Of a stretch of DNA of 64,000 nt, positions 29,288-39,335 are shown piece by piece. The stretch covers positions 823,220 through 887,219 of the forward strand of contig JANVCC010009742.1 of the NCBI GenBank assembly GCA_025345505.1, read 5' to 3'. How positions within the stretch are numbered: the stretch's first letter is position 1; every line of letters begins with the position of its first letter. Below the pieces are notes generated by a model. The model was given only the letters and a program-made list of their open reading frames with translations. It was not told where the DNA came from and searched no databases. The position numbers and the translations under genes are program-made. Source of the stretch: Todiramphus chloris collaris (taxonomy: Eukaryota > Chordata > Aves > Coraciiformes > Alcedinidae).

Positions 29288-30268
29288 ATGGCCGCCATTC
29301 ACCGCAAGCCCGCCTGGGCGATAGCCGAAGCCCTGGCACCCCCCGGGGCGGCATTCCTCAACCGGCGGTCGATCCTGCAGGCCTGGGGCCTTGGTGCGCT
29401 GGCAACCGCTGCGCTCACGGCACTGCCAAAGGCAGCGCGCGCCGCAGCGGAGCATAAACCCGCCGGCAATCCGGCGCTCTATCCGGCCAGACGCAATGAC
29501 GCCTATACGCTCGACCGCAGCCTGACACCGGAAGAGATCAACGCGACATACAACAATTTCTACGAATTCGGATCGGACAAGGGGATTTATGCGGAAGCGC
29601 AGAGCCTGATCACCAACCCATGGGCGATCGACATCGACGGCATGGTGGAAAAACCTTTCACCATCGAATTTGCCGATCTTGAAGCAAAAATCCCGCTGGA
29701 AGAGCGCCTCTATCGCCATCGCTGTGTTGAGGCATGGTCGATGACCATCCCATGGACCGGCTTTTCGCTCGCCAAGCTGGTTGAGCTGGCAAAACCGCTC
29801 GCCTCGGCCACATACATCCGCTTCGAGACCTTCAACGATCCGTCCATGGCCAGCGGCCAGAACGGCTTTCTCTATACATGGCCTTACGTGGAAGGTGTCA
29901 CCATGGCGGAAGCGGCCAATGAGCTCGCCTTCCTGGTGACGGGCGCCTATGGCAAGCCCCTGCTCAACCAGTTCGGCGCGCCGATCCGCCTCGCTCTGCC
30001 ATGGAAATACGGGTTCAAGTCGATCAAGTCGATCCGCAGGATCACCTTCACCGACAAGCGGCCGGTAAGTTTCTGGGAGGAACTGGCATCGAACGAGTAC
30101 GGTTTCTGGGCCAATGTCAATCCGGCAGTGGCGCATCCCCGCTGGAGCCAGGCGCAGGAGCGTGTGCTGCACACGGGTGAAACCGTGCCGACGCTATTGT
30201 TCAATGGCTATGGCGATCAGGTCGCGTCCCTCTACACGGGGCTCGAAAACGAAACGCTCTATCGCTGA
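29288..30268 (+). CDS. msrP: MsrP (YedY) periplasmic protein-methionine-sulfoxide reductase, molybdopterin subunit
   Basis: A 326-residue protein with a Tat signal (NRRSILQAWGLGALA at about 25-39, cleavage near ARAAA) and a sulfite-oxidase-fold molybdopterin domain. The Mo-ligand cysteine is C146 in RHRCVEAWSM. By family it repairs oxidised methionine in periplasmic proteins, taking electrons from the haem membrane protein MsrQ. No msrQ gene is adjacent: the next gene is a convergent LysR. The start at 29288 is the first ATG giving a normal-length Tat signal. Confidence 0.94.
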   Translation: MAAIHRKPAWAIAEALAPPGAAFLNRRSILQAWGLGALATAALTALPKAARAAAEHKPAGNPALYPARRNDAYTLDRSLTPEEINATYNNFYEFGSDKGIYAEAQSLITNPWAIDIDGMVEKPFTIEFADLEAKIPLEERLYRHRCVEAWSMTIPWTGFSLAKLVELAKPLASATYIRFETFNDPSMASGQNGFLYTWPYVEGVTMAEAANELAFLVTGAYGKPLLNQFGAPIRLALPWKYGFKSIKSIRRITFTDKRPVSFWEELASNEYGFWANVNPAVAHPRWSQAQERVLHTGETVPTLLFNGYGDQVASLYTGLENETLYR

Positions 30269-30606
30269 TTTTTTGGAAACATACCCCGGAAAAGAAAAGA
30301 GGCCGGACAATTGCCCGGCCTTAAGTTTTGAAGGATGCCATTTCTGGCAAAACCTCCAGAGGGGAACACTAGCGGATGCGCAATGGGAGGAGGAGACGCA
30401 TCGGCTAGTGATGTGGATATGGGCCCTTTAACCGTTTCTTGCAATCCCCCAATTGTGCAATGCACCCATGCACCAAATGCATACCGACAATTTATCGGCA
30501 TTTTTGAAATGAGAGCGCGTGTTTGCGGTGCAATCCGGCAAGATCATGCTCCGAACCGGCCCGCTTGCGAAAGAAAATTTTTCCGCAAAAATGCGAAAAC
30601 AGCCGA
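30269..30606. other. Convergent msrP / LysR intergenic region
   Basis: A 338-base gap. It opens with a hairpin listed separately. The rest shows no gene: frames through it are short or run on from the wrong frame of the LysR gene. A stretch near 30430-30480 is A/C-rich with repeated TGCA. Confidence 0.4.
30300..30328 (+). terminator. Hairpin terminator of msrP
   Basis: AGGCCGG (30300) pairs with CCGGCCT (30315) across an 8-nt loop and is followed by TAAGTTTTG, a weak T tract. It begins 32 bases after the msrP stop. Confidence 0.7.
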
Positions 30607-31496
30607 TCAATAGGACCAGGTGCGCGCCTTCGAGAAAAGGAAATCCCGAAACACGTGCAATTTCGCTGCGTTCTTGATTCCCTCGGGATAACAGAAGAAC
30701 GTATCGAAGGATGGCAGCTCCATCTCCGGCAGCAGGCGCACGAGGGTCGAATCCTTCTCGACCATGTAATCGGGAAGCACGCCGAGGCCGACACCCTTCT
30801 GGATGGCGCGCTTGATCGACAGGAGGTTGTTGATCTGCAGAACGGCAGGCCGCAGATTGCCGTCNNNNNNNNNNNNNNNNNNNNNNNNNNNNNNNNNNNN
30901 NNNNNNNNNNNNNNNNNNNNNNNNNNNNNNNNNNNNNNNNNNNNNNNNNNNNNNNNNNNNNNNNTGCCATATTTGGCGATGTAGCCCGGCGAGGCGTAGA
31001 CGTGCATATGCACCGTGAACAGCCGGCGCTGGATCAGGTCAGGCTGCTGCGGCTGACGCAGGCGGATGGCGCAATCCGCGTGGCGCATCGTCAGATCCAG
31101 CTCCTCATTGTCGAGCAGCAGCTGCAGCTGCACTTCCGGATAGAGTTCGATGAATTCCTGCACGCGCTCGATCAGCCAGCCGGAACCGAGACCGACTGTC
31201 GTGGTGACGCGCAGCTTGCCCGATGGGCGATCCTTGCTTTCGGTGAGGCGCGAGCGGACGTTTTCCAGCTTCATCAGCACTTCATGCGCCGTGCGGTACA
31301 GCACCTCGCCCTGCTCGGTCAGGATCAGGCCGCGCGCATGCCGGTGAAACAGGGGAACGCCGACATCCTGCTCCAATGCGCTCACCTGGCGGGAGATGGC
31401 CGATTGCGACAGATGCAGCGTCTCGGCGGCATGGGTGAATGACCCAGCCTCCGCCGCAGCATGGAATATTCGCAATTTGTCCCAGTCAAGCGACAT
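30607..31496 (-). CDS. LysR-family transcriptional regulator interrupted by an assembly gap
   Basis: The first 177 codons read MSLDWDKLRIF, a winged helix (HLSQSAISRQVSALEQ) and half an effector domain, up to IAKYG. After 100 N the reading continues in a different frame from DGNLRPAV to RTWSY and a TGA at 30607-30609. Both sides are typical of one LysR group next to trxB in rhizobia. The mismatch is explained if the gap is not truly 100 bases; a length of 3n+2 restores one frame. The gene is thus probably intact. It is adjacent to trxB in the same direction, suggesting a redox link. Confidence 0.85.
30865..30964. other. Assembly gap (100 N)
   Basis: Exactly 100 unknown bases, the standard placeholder length, within the LysR gene. 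The real length is unknown. Confidence 0.98.
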
Positions 31497-31555
31497 GGCG
31501 CAGTCTCTCCCCCATTCCGGTCCGCATATCGCAACCGGCCTTATCTCAAACGCCC

Positions 31556-32578
<1,023 letters not shown>

Positions 32579-32762
32579 TTATGATCATTTCCAATGCCAT
32601 AAGGTAGTGGGTCAGCCCCCTCCGTTGCAAGGTCTGCGCGTGATATAGGCCGGTTAGCCACAGCTTGTACGCGGTGTTTTGCCGTTTGGCGCGCATTGTG
32701 GCGCCTGACGGAACCGGTTATGAAACATTCCCATGTCTCTCTTCCCGTTCTGAGGTCCGCTC

Positions 32763-34208
32763 ATTTTTCGCACCATCATCAATATTTGCGCGCGATTTGG
32801 TCTGGTCATGGCGGCAGCCATGCTGATTCCCGCCGCTGTTGATCTGCATATCGGCAACCGGGACTGGATCACCTTCGTGGAATCGGCGATTTTCACCGGT
32901 GTGCTCTGCGGGCTTGTCGCCCTTGCCACCCACAATCCCGATATCCGGTTTACCCCGCGCCTCGGCTTTCTCCTGATCGTTTCCGTCTGGCTCACGGCGG
33001 CGCTGCTCGGGTCCCTGCCCCTCTATTTCTCGACGCTGCCGATCAGTTTCGCCAAGGCGCTGTTCGAATCCATGTCCGGCATCACCTCGACGGGCGCCAC
33101 CGTGCTGACAGGGCTCGATGCCATGCCGCGCGGCATCCTGCTCTGGCGCTCGCTGCTGTGCTGGTTCGGCGGTTTCGGTTTCGTCGGCCTCGGCCTGTTG
33201 CTGCTGCCGTCGCTGCGCGTGGGCGGCATCCAGCTCCTGCACATGGAATCCTCCGACAAGTCGGAGAAAATCCTGCCGCGCATCCACCAGATCGCCACCG
33301 GCATCATCATCGCCTATGTCAGCCTGACGGTGCTGTGCACCCTTTCCTATTTCGCCGCCGGCATGGGCATGTTCGATGCGGTCAATCACGGCATGACAAC
33401 CGTTGCCACCGCCGGCTTTTCCACGCATGATTCATCCTTGGGCTTCTATGCCCACAACCGGGCCATTCTCGTCATCGCCACCATCTTCATGATGCTCGGC
33501 GCCCTGCCCTTCGTGCTCTACATCAAGGCCGTCATGCCGCAGCGCCTGACCTCGCTCGCCGACCCGCAGGTGACATTGTTCCTCGTTATCGTCGCCAGCC
33601 TGAGCTTTTTCCTGGCGGTGGGGCTCACGCTGGAAACCGGCATCGGGTTTGGCGATGCCCTGATTGCAGCCGCGTTCAATCTCGTCTCGATTATCTCAAC
33701 CACAGGTTTTGCAACCGAAGACTATACGCGCTGGGGGCCGGAAGCCCTCGGCATTTTCTTCATCGTGACGTTCATCGGCGGCTGTGCCGGGTCGACGTCG
33801 GGCGGCATCAAGCTCAATCGCCTGATCATTCTCTGGCAGTTGGCATCCGCCAGCCTGACGCGGCTGATCATGCCGAATGCCGTTATCAAAATGCGCTACG
33901 GCCGCGCGGAAATCAGCCCGCAGGTGGCGCAATCCGCGCTGCTCTTCATCTTCCTCTACATGTCGTCCCTGATCGTTGGAGCCACGGCGCTGACGATCCT
34001 CGGCAACGATCTCGGCACGTCGATCACCGGGGCACTGACGGCGCTTTCCAATGTCGGGCCGGGTTTCGGCGATACGATCGGGCCGGTCGGCAACTTTTCG
34101 ACGCTCAGCGACCCCTCGCTTCTGCTCCTGAGCTATCTCATGCTGGCGGGCCGGCTGGAAATCATCACCGTCGTCATTCTGTTTACGCGCAGCTTCTGGA
34201 GCCGGTAG
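32763..34208 (+). CDS. trkH: TrkH-family potassium uptake protein, probable ATT start
   Basis: A membrane subunit of a Trk/Ktr K+ transporter, with four pore repeats carrying filter-like motifs (SGITSTGATVLTGL, TTVATAGFSTHDSS, SIISTTGFATEDYT, TALSNVGPGFGDTI). The TrkA partner is not in the window. The first ATG in frame (32808) has no ribosome-binding site and would remove part of the first helix. Homologous sequence (FRTIINICARFGLVMAAAM) extends 15 codons upstream to ATT at 32763, with GAGG seven bases before it. I take that rare start; an in-frame TGA at 32751 bars anything longer. Confidence 0.85.
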   Translation: MFRTIINICARFGLVMAAAMLIPAAVDLHIGNRDWITFVESAIFTGVLCGLVALATHNPDIRFTPRLGFLLIVSVWLTAALLGSLPLYFSTLPISFAKALFESMSGITSTGATVLTGLDAMPRGILLWRSLLCWFGGFGFVGLGLLLLPSLRVGGIQLLHMESSDKSEKILPRIHQIATGIIIAYVSLTVLCTLSYFAAGMGMFDAVNHGMTTVATAGFSTHDSSLGFYAHNRAILVIATIFMMLGALPFVLYIKAVMPQRLTSLADPQVTLFLVIVASLSFFLAVGLTLETGIGFGDALIAAAFNLVSIISTTGFATEDYTRWGPEALGIFFIVTFIGGCAGSTSGGIKLNRLIILWQLASASLTRLIMPNAVIKMRYGRAEISPQVAQSALLFIFLYMSSLIVGATALTILGNDLGTSITGALTALSNVGPGFGDTIGPVGNFSTLSDPSLLLLSYLMLAGRLEIITVVILFTRSFWSR

Positions 34209-34317
34209 GTCCATGCTATGAACCTGTTTGTAACCGGATGCGAATGCATTACACAGCGGCAGGAATCGCCTATGGTGCTCGCCGTAAGCGCCTTTTTGAC
34301 AGGGATATAATCAGACC

Positions 34318-34788
34318 ATGCCTTTGAAGGCGGACTTGGACGAGATCGACTGGAAAATCCTGAAACAGCTTCAGGACAATGGCCGCATCACCAATGTGGA
34401 GCTTGCCGAACGTGTCGGCATATCGGCACCGCCCTGCCTGCGCCGGGTGCGCAAGCTGGAGGAAGGCGGCATCATCCAGGGCTACAGGGCCATCCTGAAC
34501 GGTTCGATCCTCGGCCAGGATATCGTCGCCTTCTGCATGATCAGGCTGCACCGGCAATCGGACGCCGACCTGAAGAGCTTTGCCGAAAAAACCAACAGCT
34601 GGACCATCGTGCGCCGCGCATGGATGGTGTCGGGCGAATCCGACTTCCTGCTGCATTGCGTGGCGAGCGACATCAGCATTTTCCAGAATTTCGTCATCGA
34701 AGACCTGACGTCGACGCCGAATGTCGATTCCGTCCGCACGTCGCTGACGATCCGTGCGGTCAAGAACGAACCATTGATGGTGCTCTAA
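34318..34788 (+). CDS. Lrp/AsnC family transcriptional regulator (second)
   Basis: A 156-residue Lrp-type regulator. The helix-turn-helix (DWKILKQLQDNGRITNVELAERVGIS, then PPCLRRVRKLEEGG) is followed by a RAM domain (VRRAWMVSGESDFLLHC). Rhizobial genomes keep this gene near greA and lpsB. Its stop codon overlaps that of the convergent glycosyltransferase gene. Confidence 0.93.
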   Translation: MPLKADLDEIDWKILKQLQDNGRITNVELAERVGISAPPCLRRVRKLEEGGIIQGYRAILNGSILGQDIVAFCMIRLHRQSDADLKSFAEKTNSWTIVRRAWMVSGESDFLLHCVASDISIFQNFVIEDLTSTPNVDSVRTSLTIRAVKNEPLMVL

Positions 34789-35513
34789 CCGCGAATTTTC
34801 GAATAGAAGAACAGCAAGACACGGTAGTACGGCCGGAGCACTTCGCGCTTCAGCTTGTCCGACAGAGTCTTTTTGCCCTGGACGACCGTGCCGCCGAGAT
34901 TGAAATCGATCTCGCGAATGGTGATGGGCCGGGCGGACAGCATGCGCACGGGATGCAGCCAGCGCATCTGCAGCGTTGTGTCCACCGGCCGGTCGAACCG
35001 CTTCGTCGCTGCAAGCAGCGCAATCGCGGCATCACGGCCGATCAGCTGCATCTGCATGCCGAGGCCGGGCAATGCGGGCTGCATGACGGCATTGCCGCCC
35101 TGGCGGGCGATCTCGCCGCCCTTTTCGCCCCGCGTCCAGCGCGGAAAGCGGATGTAATCGCCGGGCCGCACCGTCTCCATCGCCAGCGTCAGCTGGTCGG
35201 CAAAGCCCGGATCGATATCGACATCGTCCTCGATGACCAGGCCCGCATCGAGATTGCCGTCGACAATCGCCTGCCACGCCTTGCGATGCGAGAGAAAGCA
35301 GGCGATCTCGGTGGTGCGCAACGGGAAGGGATAAGGCGGGAAATGCCGGGATGTCCGGCTGTAGACCGCTGCGATTTCGGCCTCGCTGAGCTGCTGCGCG
35401 TCGACGGCGTCGATAATCTCCGCTGCAACCGGTAACCGCTGCATCAATGCCCTGACATGCGCGCCGCGTTTTTCAGCGCGTTTGAGGTGAATGATGAACG
35501 CGGCAGCCTTCAT
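34785..35513 (-). CDS. Glycosyltransferase family 25 protein (LPS-type)
   Basis: A 242-residue GT25 enzyme. It opens with AAAFIIHLKRAEKRG, typical of the LOS/LPS glycosyltransferase family, and contains SHRKAWQAI and the metal-binding acidic motif VIEDDVDID. The start overlaps the stop of the upstream GT4 gene as ATGA, implying translational coupling. Together with that gene it probably builds the LPS core. Donor and acceptor sugars cannot be read from the sequence. Confidence 0.9.
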   Translation of the reverse strand: MKAAAFIIHLKRAEKRGAHVRALMQRLPVAAEIIDAVDAQQLSEAEIAAVYSRTSRHFPPYPFPLRTTEIACFLSHRKAWQAIVDGNLDAGLVIEDDVDIDPGFADQLTLAMETVRPGDYIRFPRWTRGEKGGEIARQGGNAVMQPALPGLGMQMQLIGRDAAIALLAATKRFDRPVDTTLQMRWLHPVRMLSARPITIREIDFNLGGTVVQGKKTLSDKLKREVLRPYYRVLLFFYSKIRG

Positions 35514-36577
35514 GATCCGGCCCGGTTGCTGCCCGCGAACAGGCGCTCGTAGACGGTCAGGATTTTCTCCGCTTCGTTCTGCAGGGGGAAATGTTCCCGC
35601 ACATGTTCGAGCCCGGCCTTTCCGGCGTCCTCGCATTTTGCCGGATCAGCGAGATAGCGTTCGATGGCCTCTTCCAGTGCCGGACGGTCACCCGCCGGAA
35701 CGACAGTGCCCGTGGCGCGCTCCACCATCTCCGCATAGGCGCCGGCATCGCTGGTCACAACGGCGGTTTGCGAGGCCATGGCTTCCAGCGGCGTCAGGCC
35801 GAAACCTTCATTGCGCGACGGCGCGACATAGAGACTCATGCGGCGGTACCAGAGTTTCACGTCAGGCACTTCGCCCAGAAAAAGCAGGCGATCCTGCAAT
35901 CCCGCCGTGGCAATCTTCTCGCGCAGCGCCTGCTCGAACCCCTTGTGTTCGGCGGTTGTCCGGCCCGTCATGACGGCCGTCCACGCGGGATAGCGCGGCA
36001 GGAGATTGATCATGGCATCGACGAAAAGATCCGTGCCCTTCGAATGGCGGATACGCCCGGAACAGCCGACAAGATATGTGCCCGGCAGGCCCGAGGCGGC
36101 AAAGGCATCTTCAGGCGTTGCCGGCGGATGGAACGTGTCCGTATCCACCCCGTGCATGATCACGGTGTGCGGCACCTGCAGATAGCTGCCGGATTTGGCG
36201 CTGGTGGCAATCACGGCATTCATCCGCCGGATCAGCCATTTGGTGAAGGGCTTGTGGTCGCGCTGCGCTGCCGAGGTAAAGAGCAGCGACAGCTTCATGC
36301 GCAGGACATGGCGCATCAGAATGCCCGCAAGCATCTCGTTGTTGCGGCGGGCATGCCAGATTCGGAAGGGTCTGGTCTTTGGCCTGAACCAGAAACCGGG
36401 CAGCGAACGCCACCCGATTTTCGGCAGGGTGTCGGGAAGACCCGGCCCCATGGCCACGATTTTGACCCCGTTGGCCCGCTGCAGCGGAATGAGCTGCACG
36501 ATAGTCGAGGTGACCCCGGAAAGCTTGCGCTTGAAATTCGGAGCGATCACCTCGACGTTGCTTACCGGTTCCGGCAC
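35510..36577 (-). CDS. lpsB: Family 4 glycosyltransferase, LPS core mannosyltransferase LpsB/LpcC type
   Basis: About 355 residues in the GT-B fold. The N-terminal VIAPNFKRKLSGVTSTIVQLIPLQ and the C-terminal donor-binding EGFGLTPLEAMAS (E-x7-E) match rhizobial LpsB/LpcC, which add mannose to the LPS inner core. The order greA-lpsB is as in Sinorhizobium. The start is uncertain: GTG at 36577 lies four bases after the greA stop, while ATG at 36610 would overlap greA by 29 bases; neither has a clear ribosome-binding site. Confidence 0.85.
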   Translation of the reverse strand: MPEPVSNVEVIAPNFKRKLSGVTSTIVQLIPLQRANGVKIVAMGPGLPDTLPKIGWRSLPGFWFRPKTRPFRIWHARRNNEMLAGILMRHVLRMKLSLLFTSAAQRDHKPFTKWLIRRMNAVIATSAKSGSYLQVPHTVIMHGVDTDTFHPPATPEDAFAASGLPGTYLVGCSGRIRHSKGTDLFVDAMINLLPRYPAWTAVMTGRTTAEHKGFEQALREKIATAGLQDRLLFLGEVPDVKLWYRRMSLYVAPSRNEGFGLTPLEAMASQTAVVTSDAGAYAEMVERATGTVVPAGDRPALEEAIERYLADPAKCEDAGKAGLEHVREHFPLQNEAEKILTVYERLFAGSNRAGS

Positions 36578-36581
36578 GATA

Positions 36582-37055
36582 TCAGGCGAACTTGAACCCG
36601 ACGATTTCATACGAACGGGCGCCGCCCGGTGCATTGACCTCGATCGTGTCGCCTTCGCTCTTGCCGATCAAGGCACGGGCGATGGGTGAGGAAATGGAAA
36701 TGCGGCCGGCTTTCGGATCAGCTTCCTGATCGCCGACGATCTGGTAGATCTTCTTGTCTTCCGTATCTTCGTCGATCAGCTGGACGGTGGCGCCAAACTT
36801 GATCTTGTCGCCGGACAATTTCGAGATATCGATGATTTCGGCATGCCCGATATAGCCTTCCAGCTCGCTGACGCGGCCTTCATTGTGGCTCTGGGCTTCC
36901 TTGGCGGCATGATACTCGGCATTTTCCGAGAGGTCGCCATGGGCGCGCGCTTCCGAAATTGCCAGGATGATGCGAGGCCGCTCTTCTTGCTGGCGCCAGC
37001 GCAATTCTTCCTTGAGCTTGTCAAATCCGCCTTGAGTCATCGGGACCTTTTCCAT
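36582..37055 (-). CDS. greA: Transcription elongation factor GreA
   Basis: A 158-residue factor that rescues backtracked RNA polymerase by stimulating transcript cleavage. The N-terminal coiled coil carries the conserved acidic tip ([19 protein letters not shown], residues about 36-54), and the C-terminal FKBP-like domain includes [12 protein letters not shown]. The ATG at 37055 has AGGAGAG upstream. It is the first gene of an apparent greA-lpsB-GT25 operon and has a terminator-like hairpin in its leader. Confidence 0.97.
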   Translation of the reverse strand: MEKVPMTQGGFDKLKEELRWRQQEERPRIILAISEARAHGDLSENAEYHAAKEAQSHNEGRVSELEGYIGHAEIIDISKLSGDKIKFGATVQLIDEDTEDKKIYQIVGDQEADPKAGRISISSPIARALIGKSEGDTIEVNAPGGARSYEIVGFKFA

Positions 37056-37110
37056 GCCCTCTCCTTTCGCAGTCAAGTGTCAAATGCGCCCCGCCAGGGC
37101 CGCGCGACAC

Positions 37111-37152
37111 AAAAAGAAAACGGTCACCGAAGCTCAAGACTTCGGAACCGTT
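37111..37152 (-). terminator. Terminator-like hairpin in the greA leader
   Basis: On the minus strand a 12-bp stem with a small bulge (AACGGT-CCGAAG / CTTCGG-ACCGTT around a 7-nt loop) is followed by TTTTCTTTTT, ending 56 bases before the greA ATG. The gene on the other side is divergent, so no incoming minus-strand transcript needs terminating. A TATATT -10-like element lies just upstream (37169-37174), placing a start site at about 37161. Premature termination of greA, or a short leader RNA, is likely. Confidence 0.7.
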
Positions 37153-37343
37153 CAGTCATTCGTCGTTTAATATAGCACTCTTTCCGGCGATTTCACGAAG
37201 AAAGTAGAAAATGTCGCGGATCGGCCAGTTTTCCCTGTATCGCCGGTTAGCAATGCTGCCTTCGGGGCTCTTGCAGTCCATCACGGCAATCGATAGAGCA
37301 GGTTGCGGGCAAGGGATGACCGCGGATATTCTGTGGATTCATC

Positions 37344-38231
37344 ATGACGCAAGGCCGTGCCAATCTGTTGCTGCTTGTCGCAGGCGCCATCTGGGGCCTC
37401 GGTTTTGTTGCACAGGCGAGCGCCGTCGGCAATGTCGGCGCCTTTCTGTTCATCGGACTGCGCTTTGCCCTGGCAAGCCTCACCGTTGCGCCGCTGGCAT
37501 GGCGCGAAGCACGGCTGGCGAAACACCGCCTCACCCGCCGTGATTACGGCAGTTTCATCTTCATCGGCCTGTTCCTGTCCATCGGCTCGGTTCTGCAGCA
37601 GATGGGTCTTGCCACGACAACGGTCACCAATTCCGGCTTTCTCACCGGCCTCTATGTGGTGATGGTGCCGATCCTCGGCGTCATGCTGTTCTGGAGCTGG
37701 CCGAGCCCGATCGTCTGGCCCTGTGCGCTGACGGCGCTGGGCGGCATCTATCTCCTGTCGGGCGGACAGCTCAACAACCTGACGACCGGTGACTGGCTGA
37801 CCATTTTGTGCGCCGTCTTCTGGGCGCTGCAGATCATCTTCATCAACCGTCTCGCGCATGAAAACGGCCGGCCCTTCATGCTTTCCTTCGTGCAGTTCCT
37901 GACCTGCGCCGTGTTCGGCTTTACCCTTGCCGCGTTCATGGAACCGTTCAACTGGCCATCGGTCATGCTGTCCTGGCCGGCCATCCTCTTCGGCGGCGTG
38001 TTCTCCTGCGGCATTGCCTTCACCCTGCAGGCGGTCGGCCAGCGTTATACCAGCGCACCGCAGGCGGCCATCATGCTTTCCTCCGAAGCCCTGTTCGCGG
38101 CGCTCTTCGGTGCCATCCTCCTCGGCGAGCGCATGACGGTCCACGGCATGATCGGCTGTGCGCTGATCTTCATCGCCATGATCACGGTTGAAATCGTCCC
38201 GGCCCTGCGCAACCGGACGGATGCCGCCTAG
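37344..38231 (+). CDS. DMT-superfamily (EamA) transporter
   Basis: A 295-residue protein with ten predicted helices in two EamA repeats (LLLLVAGAIWGLGFVAQ at the start; IMLSSEALFAALFGAILLGER near the end, the family's closing signature). Members export metabolites or drugs. The substrate is unknown. Confidence 0.9.
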   Translation: MTQGRANLLLLVAGAIWGLGFVAQASAVGNVGAFLFIGLRFALASLTVAPLAWREARLAKHRLTRRDYGSFIFIGLFLSIGSVLQQMGLATTTVTNSGFLTGLYVVMVPILGVMLFWSWPSPIVWPCALTALGGIYLLSGGQLNNLTTGDWLTILCAVFWALQIIFINRLAHENGRPFMLSFVQFLTCAVFGFTLAAFMEPFNWPSVMLSWPAILFGGVFSCGIAFTLQAVGQRYTSAPQAAIMLSSEALFAALFGAILLGERMTVHGMIGCALIFIAMITVEIVPALRNRTDAA

Positions 38232-38351
38232 GGTGCAATTCCTGCCTTGTTGCCGACACAGGCATTACCGCCGCCGCTGACCTTTCCTTTACACTTTGGT
38301 CTTATTTTATCCATGTCTGCGCTTGGTTTCAGGCGAAAAGGATGTGGTGAC

Positions 38352-39329
38352 ATGAGTTTTGCGTTGTCGTCCGCCGTGCCCTTGCGGCGCCTTGCGACCG
38401 TCTTTGTCCTGTGCACGGCAACCGCGCTCAGCGCCTGCGGCATGGGCGATGTGCGCCGTCCGCAGGCCAATGTCGGCCATGGCGCGAGCCCTGCGGAGTC
38501 CAGCGACTATATAGCGGTGGCGCCCGCCGCGGACATGACACCCGACACGGCTGCCCCCGACAATACAATGGCTGACAATTCCCTGGCCGGTGAAGAAAAC
38601 CGCATTGCCAACAATGAAGCCGACCAGCCGGTGGCGCAGGAACAGAACCTCGCCGCTGCAGAGCCCGTGATGACGGAAGAGAACCACGCGCTGACCAGCC
38701 GCGAACAGAATTACGGCTATGCCGGTGGCGGTCTGCGCGACCCCATGGCGCGCAGCGAAAGCCGCTACGCCATACCCGCCGGTGAAATCGCCTGCCGGAC
38801 CCAGCTCAAGCAGCTTGGCGTCGTCTTTCAGGAACACGCGCCGATCAATGATGGCGGCGTGTGCCGTATCGACAACCCGCTGACGGTCAGCGGCTTCGCC
38901 AGCGGCCAGATCCGGCTGAAACCGAGTGCGACGCTGAACTGCCAGATGACTCTGGCCTTTGCCCGCTGGGTCAAGGGCGACCTGCAGCCGTCGACGCGGC
39001 TGCGCTATCTCTCCGGCGTCAACACCATTCATCAGGCCTCAAGCTATTCCTGCCGCACCATGAGCAACCGGCCGGGCGCCAACATGTCCGAACATTCCAA
39101 GGGCAATGCGCTGGATATCGCCAAGATCACCCTGAACAACGGCACCGACATCAAGGTGCAGAAGCCGGGGTTCTTCGCCTTCCGGCAGCGCGGCCTGCTC
39201 AACAATGTCCGCTCCGACGCCTGCGACTACTTCACCACGGTGCTCGGCCCCGGCTACGATATTTTCCACCGCGACCATTTCCACTTCGACCTGATGCAGC
39301 GGCGCAACGGCCATCGCGCCTGCCGCTAG
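38352..39329 (+). CDS. Extensin-like C-domain lipoprotein
   Basis: A 325-residue protein with a lipoprotein signal ending in the lipobox LSAC (cysteine near residue 29). A Pro/Ala/Asn/Glu-rich linker (about 30-135) follows, then an extensin_C/DUF-type domain. That domain contains SEHSKGNALDI and FHRDHFHFDLM, resembling the zinc-binding site of M15-type peptidoglycan endopeptidases. A cell-wall role at the outer membrane is inferred. AGGA precedes the ATG at 38352; earlier ATGs would bury the signal peptide. Confidence 0.9.
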   Translation: MSFALSSAVPLRRLATVFVLCTATALSACGMGDVRRPQANVGHGASPAESSDYIAVAPAADMTPDTAAPDNTMADNSLAGEENRIANNEADQPVAQEQNLAAAEPVMTEENHALTSREQNYGYAGGGLRDPMARSESRYAIPAGEIACRTQLKQLGVVFQEHAPINDGGVCRIDNPLTVSGFASGQIRLKPSATLNCQMTLAFARWVKGDLQPSTRLRYLSGVNTIHQASSYSCRTMSNRPGANMSEHSKGNALDIAKITLNNGTDIKVQKPGFFAFRQRGLLNNVRSDACDYFTTVLGPGYDIFHRDHFHFDLMQRRNGHRACR

Positions 39330-39335
39330 CGCGTC

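Noticed and set aside
32808..34208. ATG at 32808 as the trkH start
   Set aside because: It lacks a ribosome-binding site and removes conserved first-helix sequence, although it remains the fallback if the ATT start is disproved.
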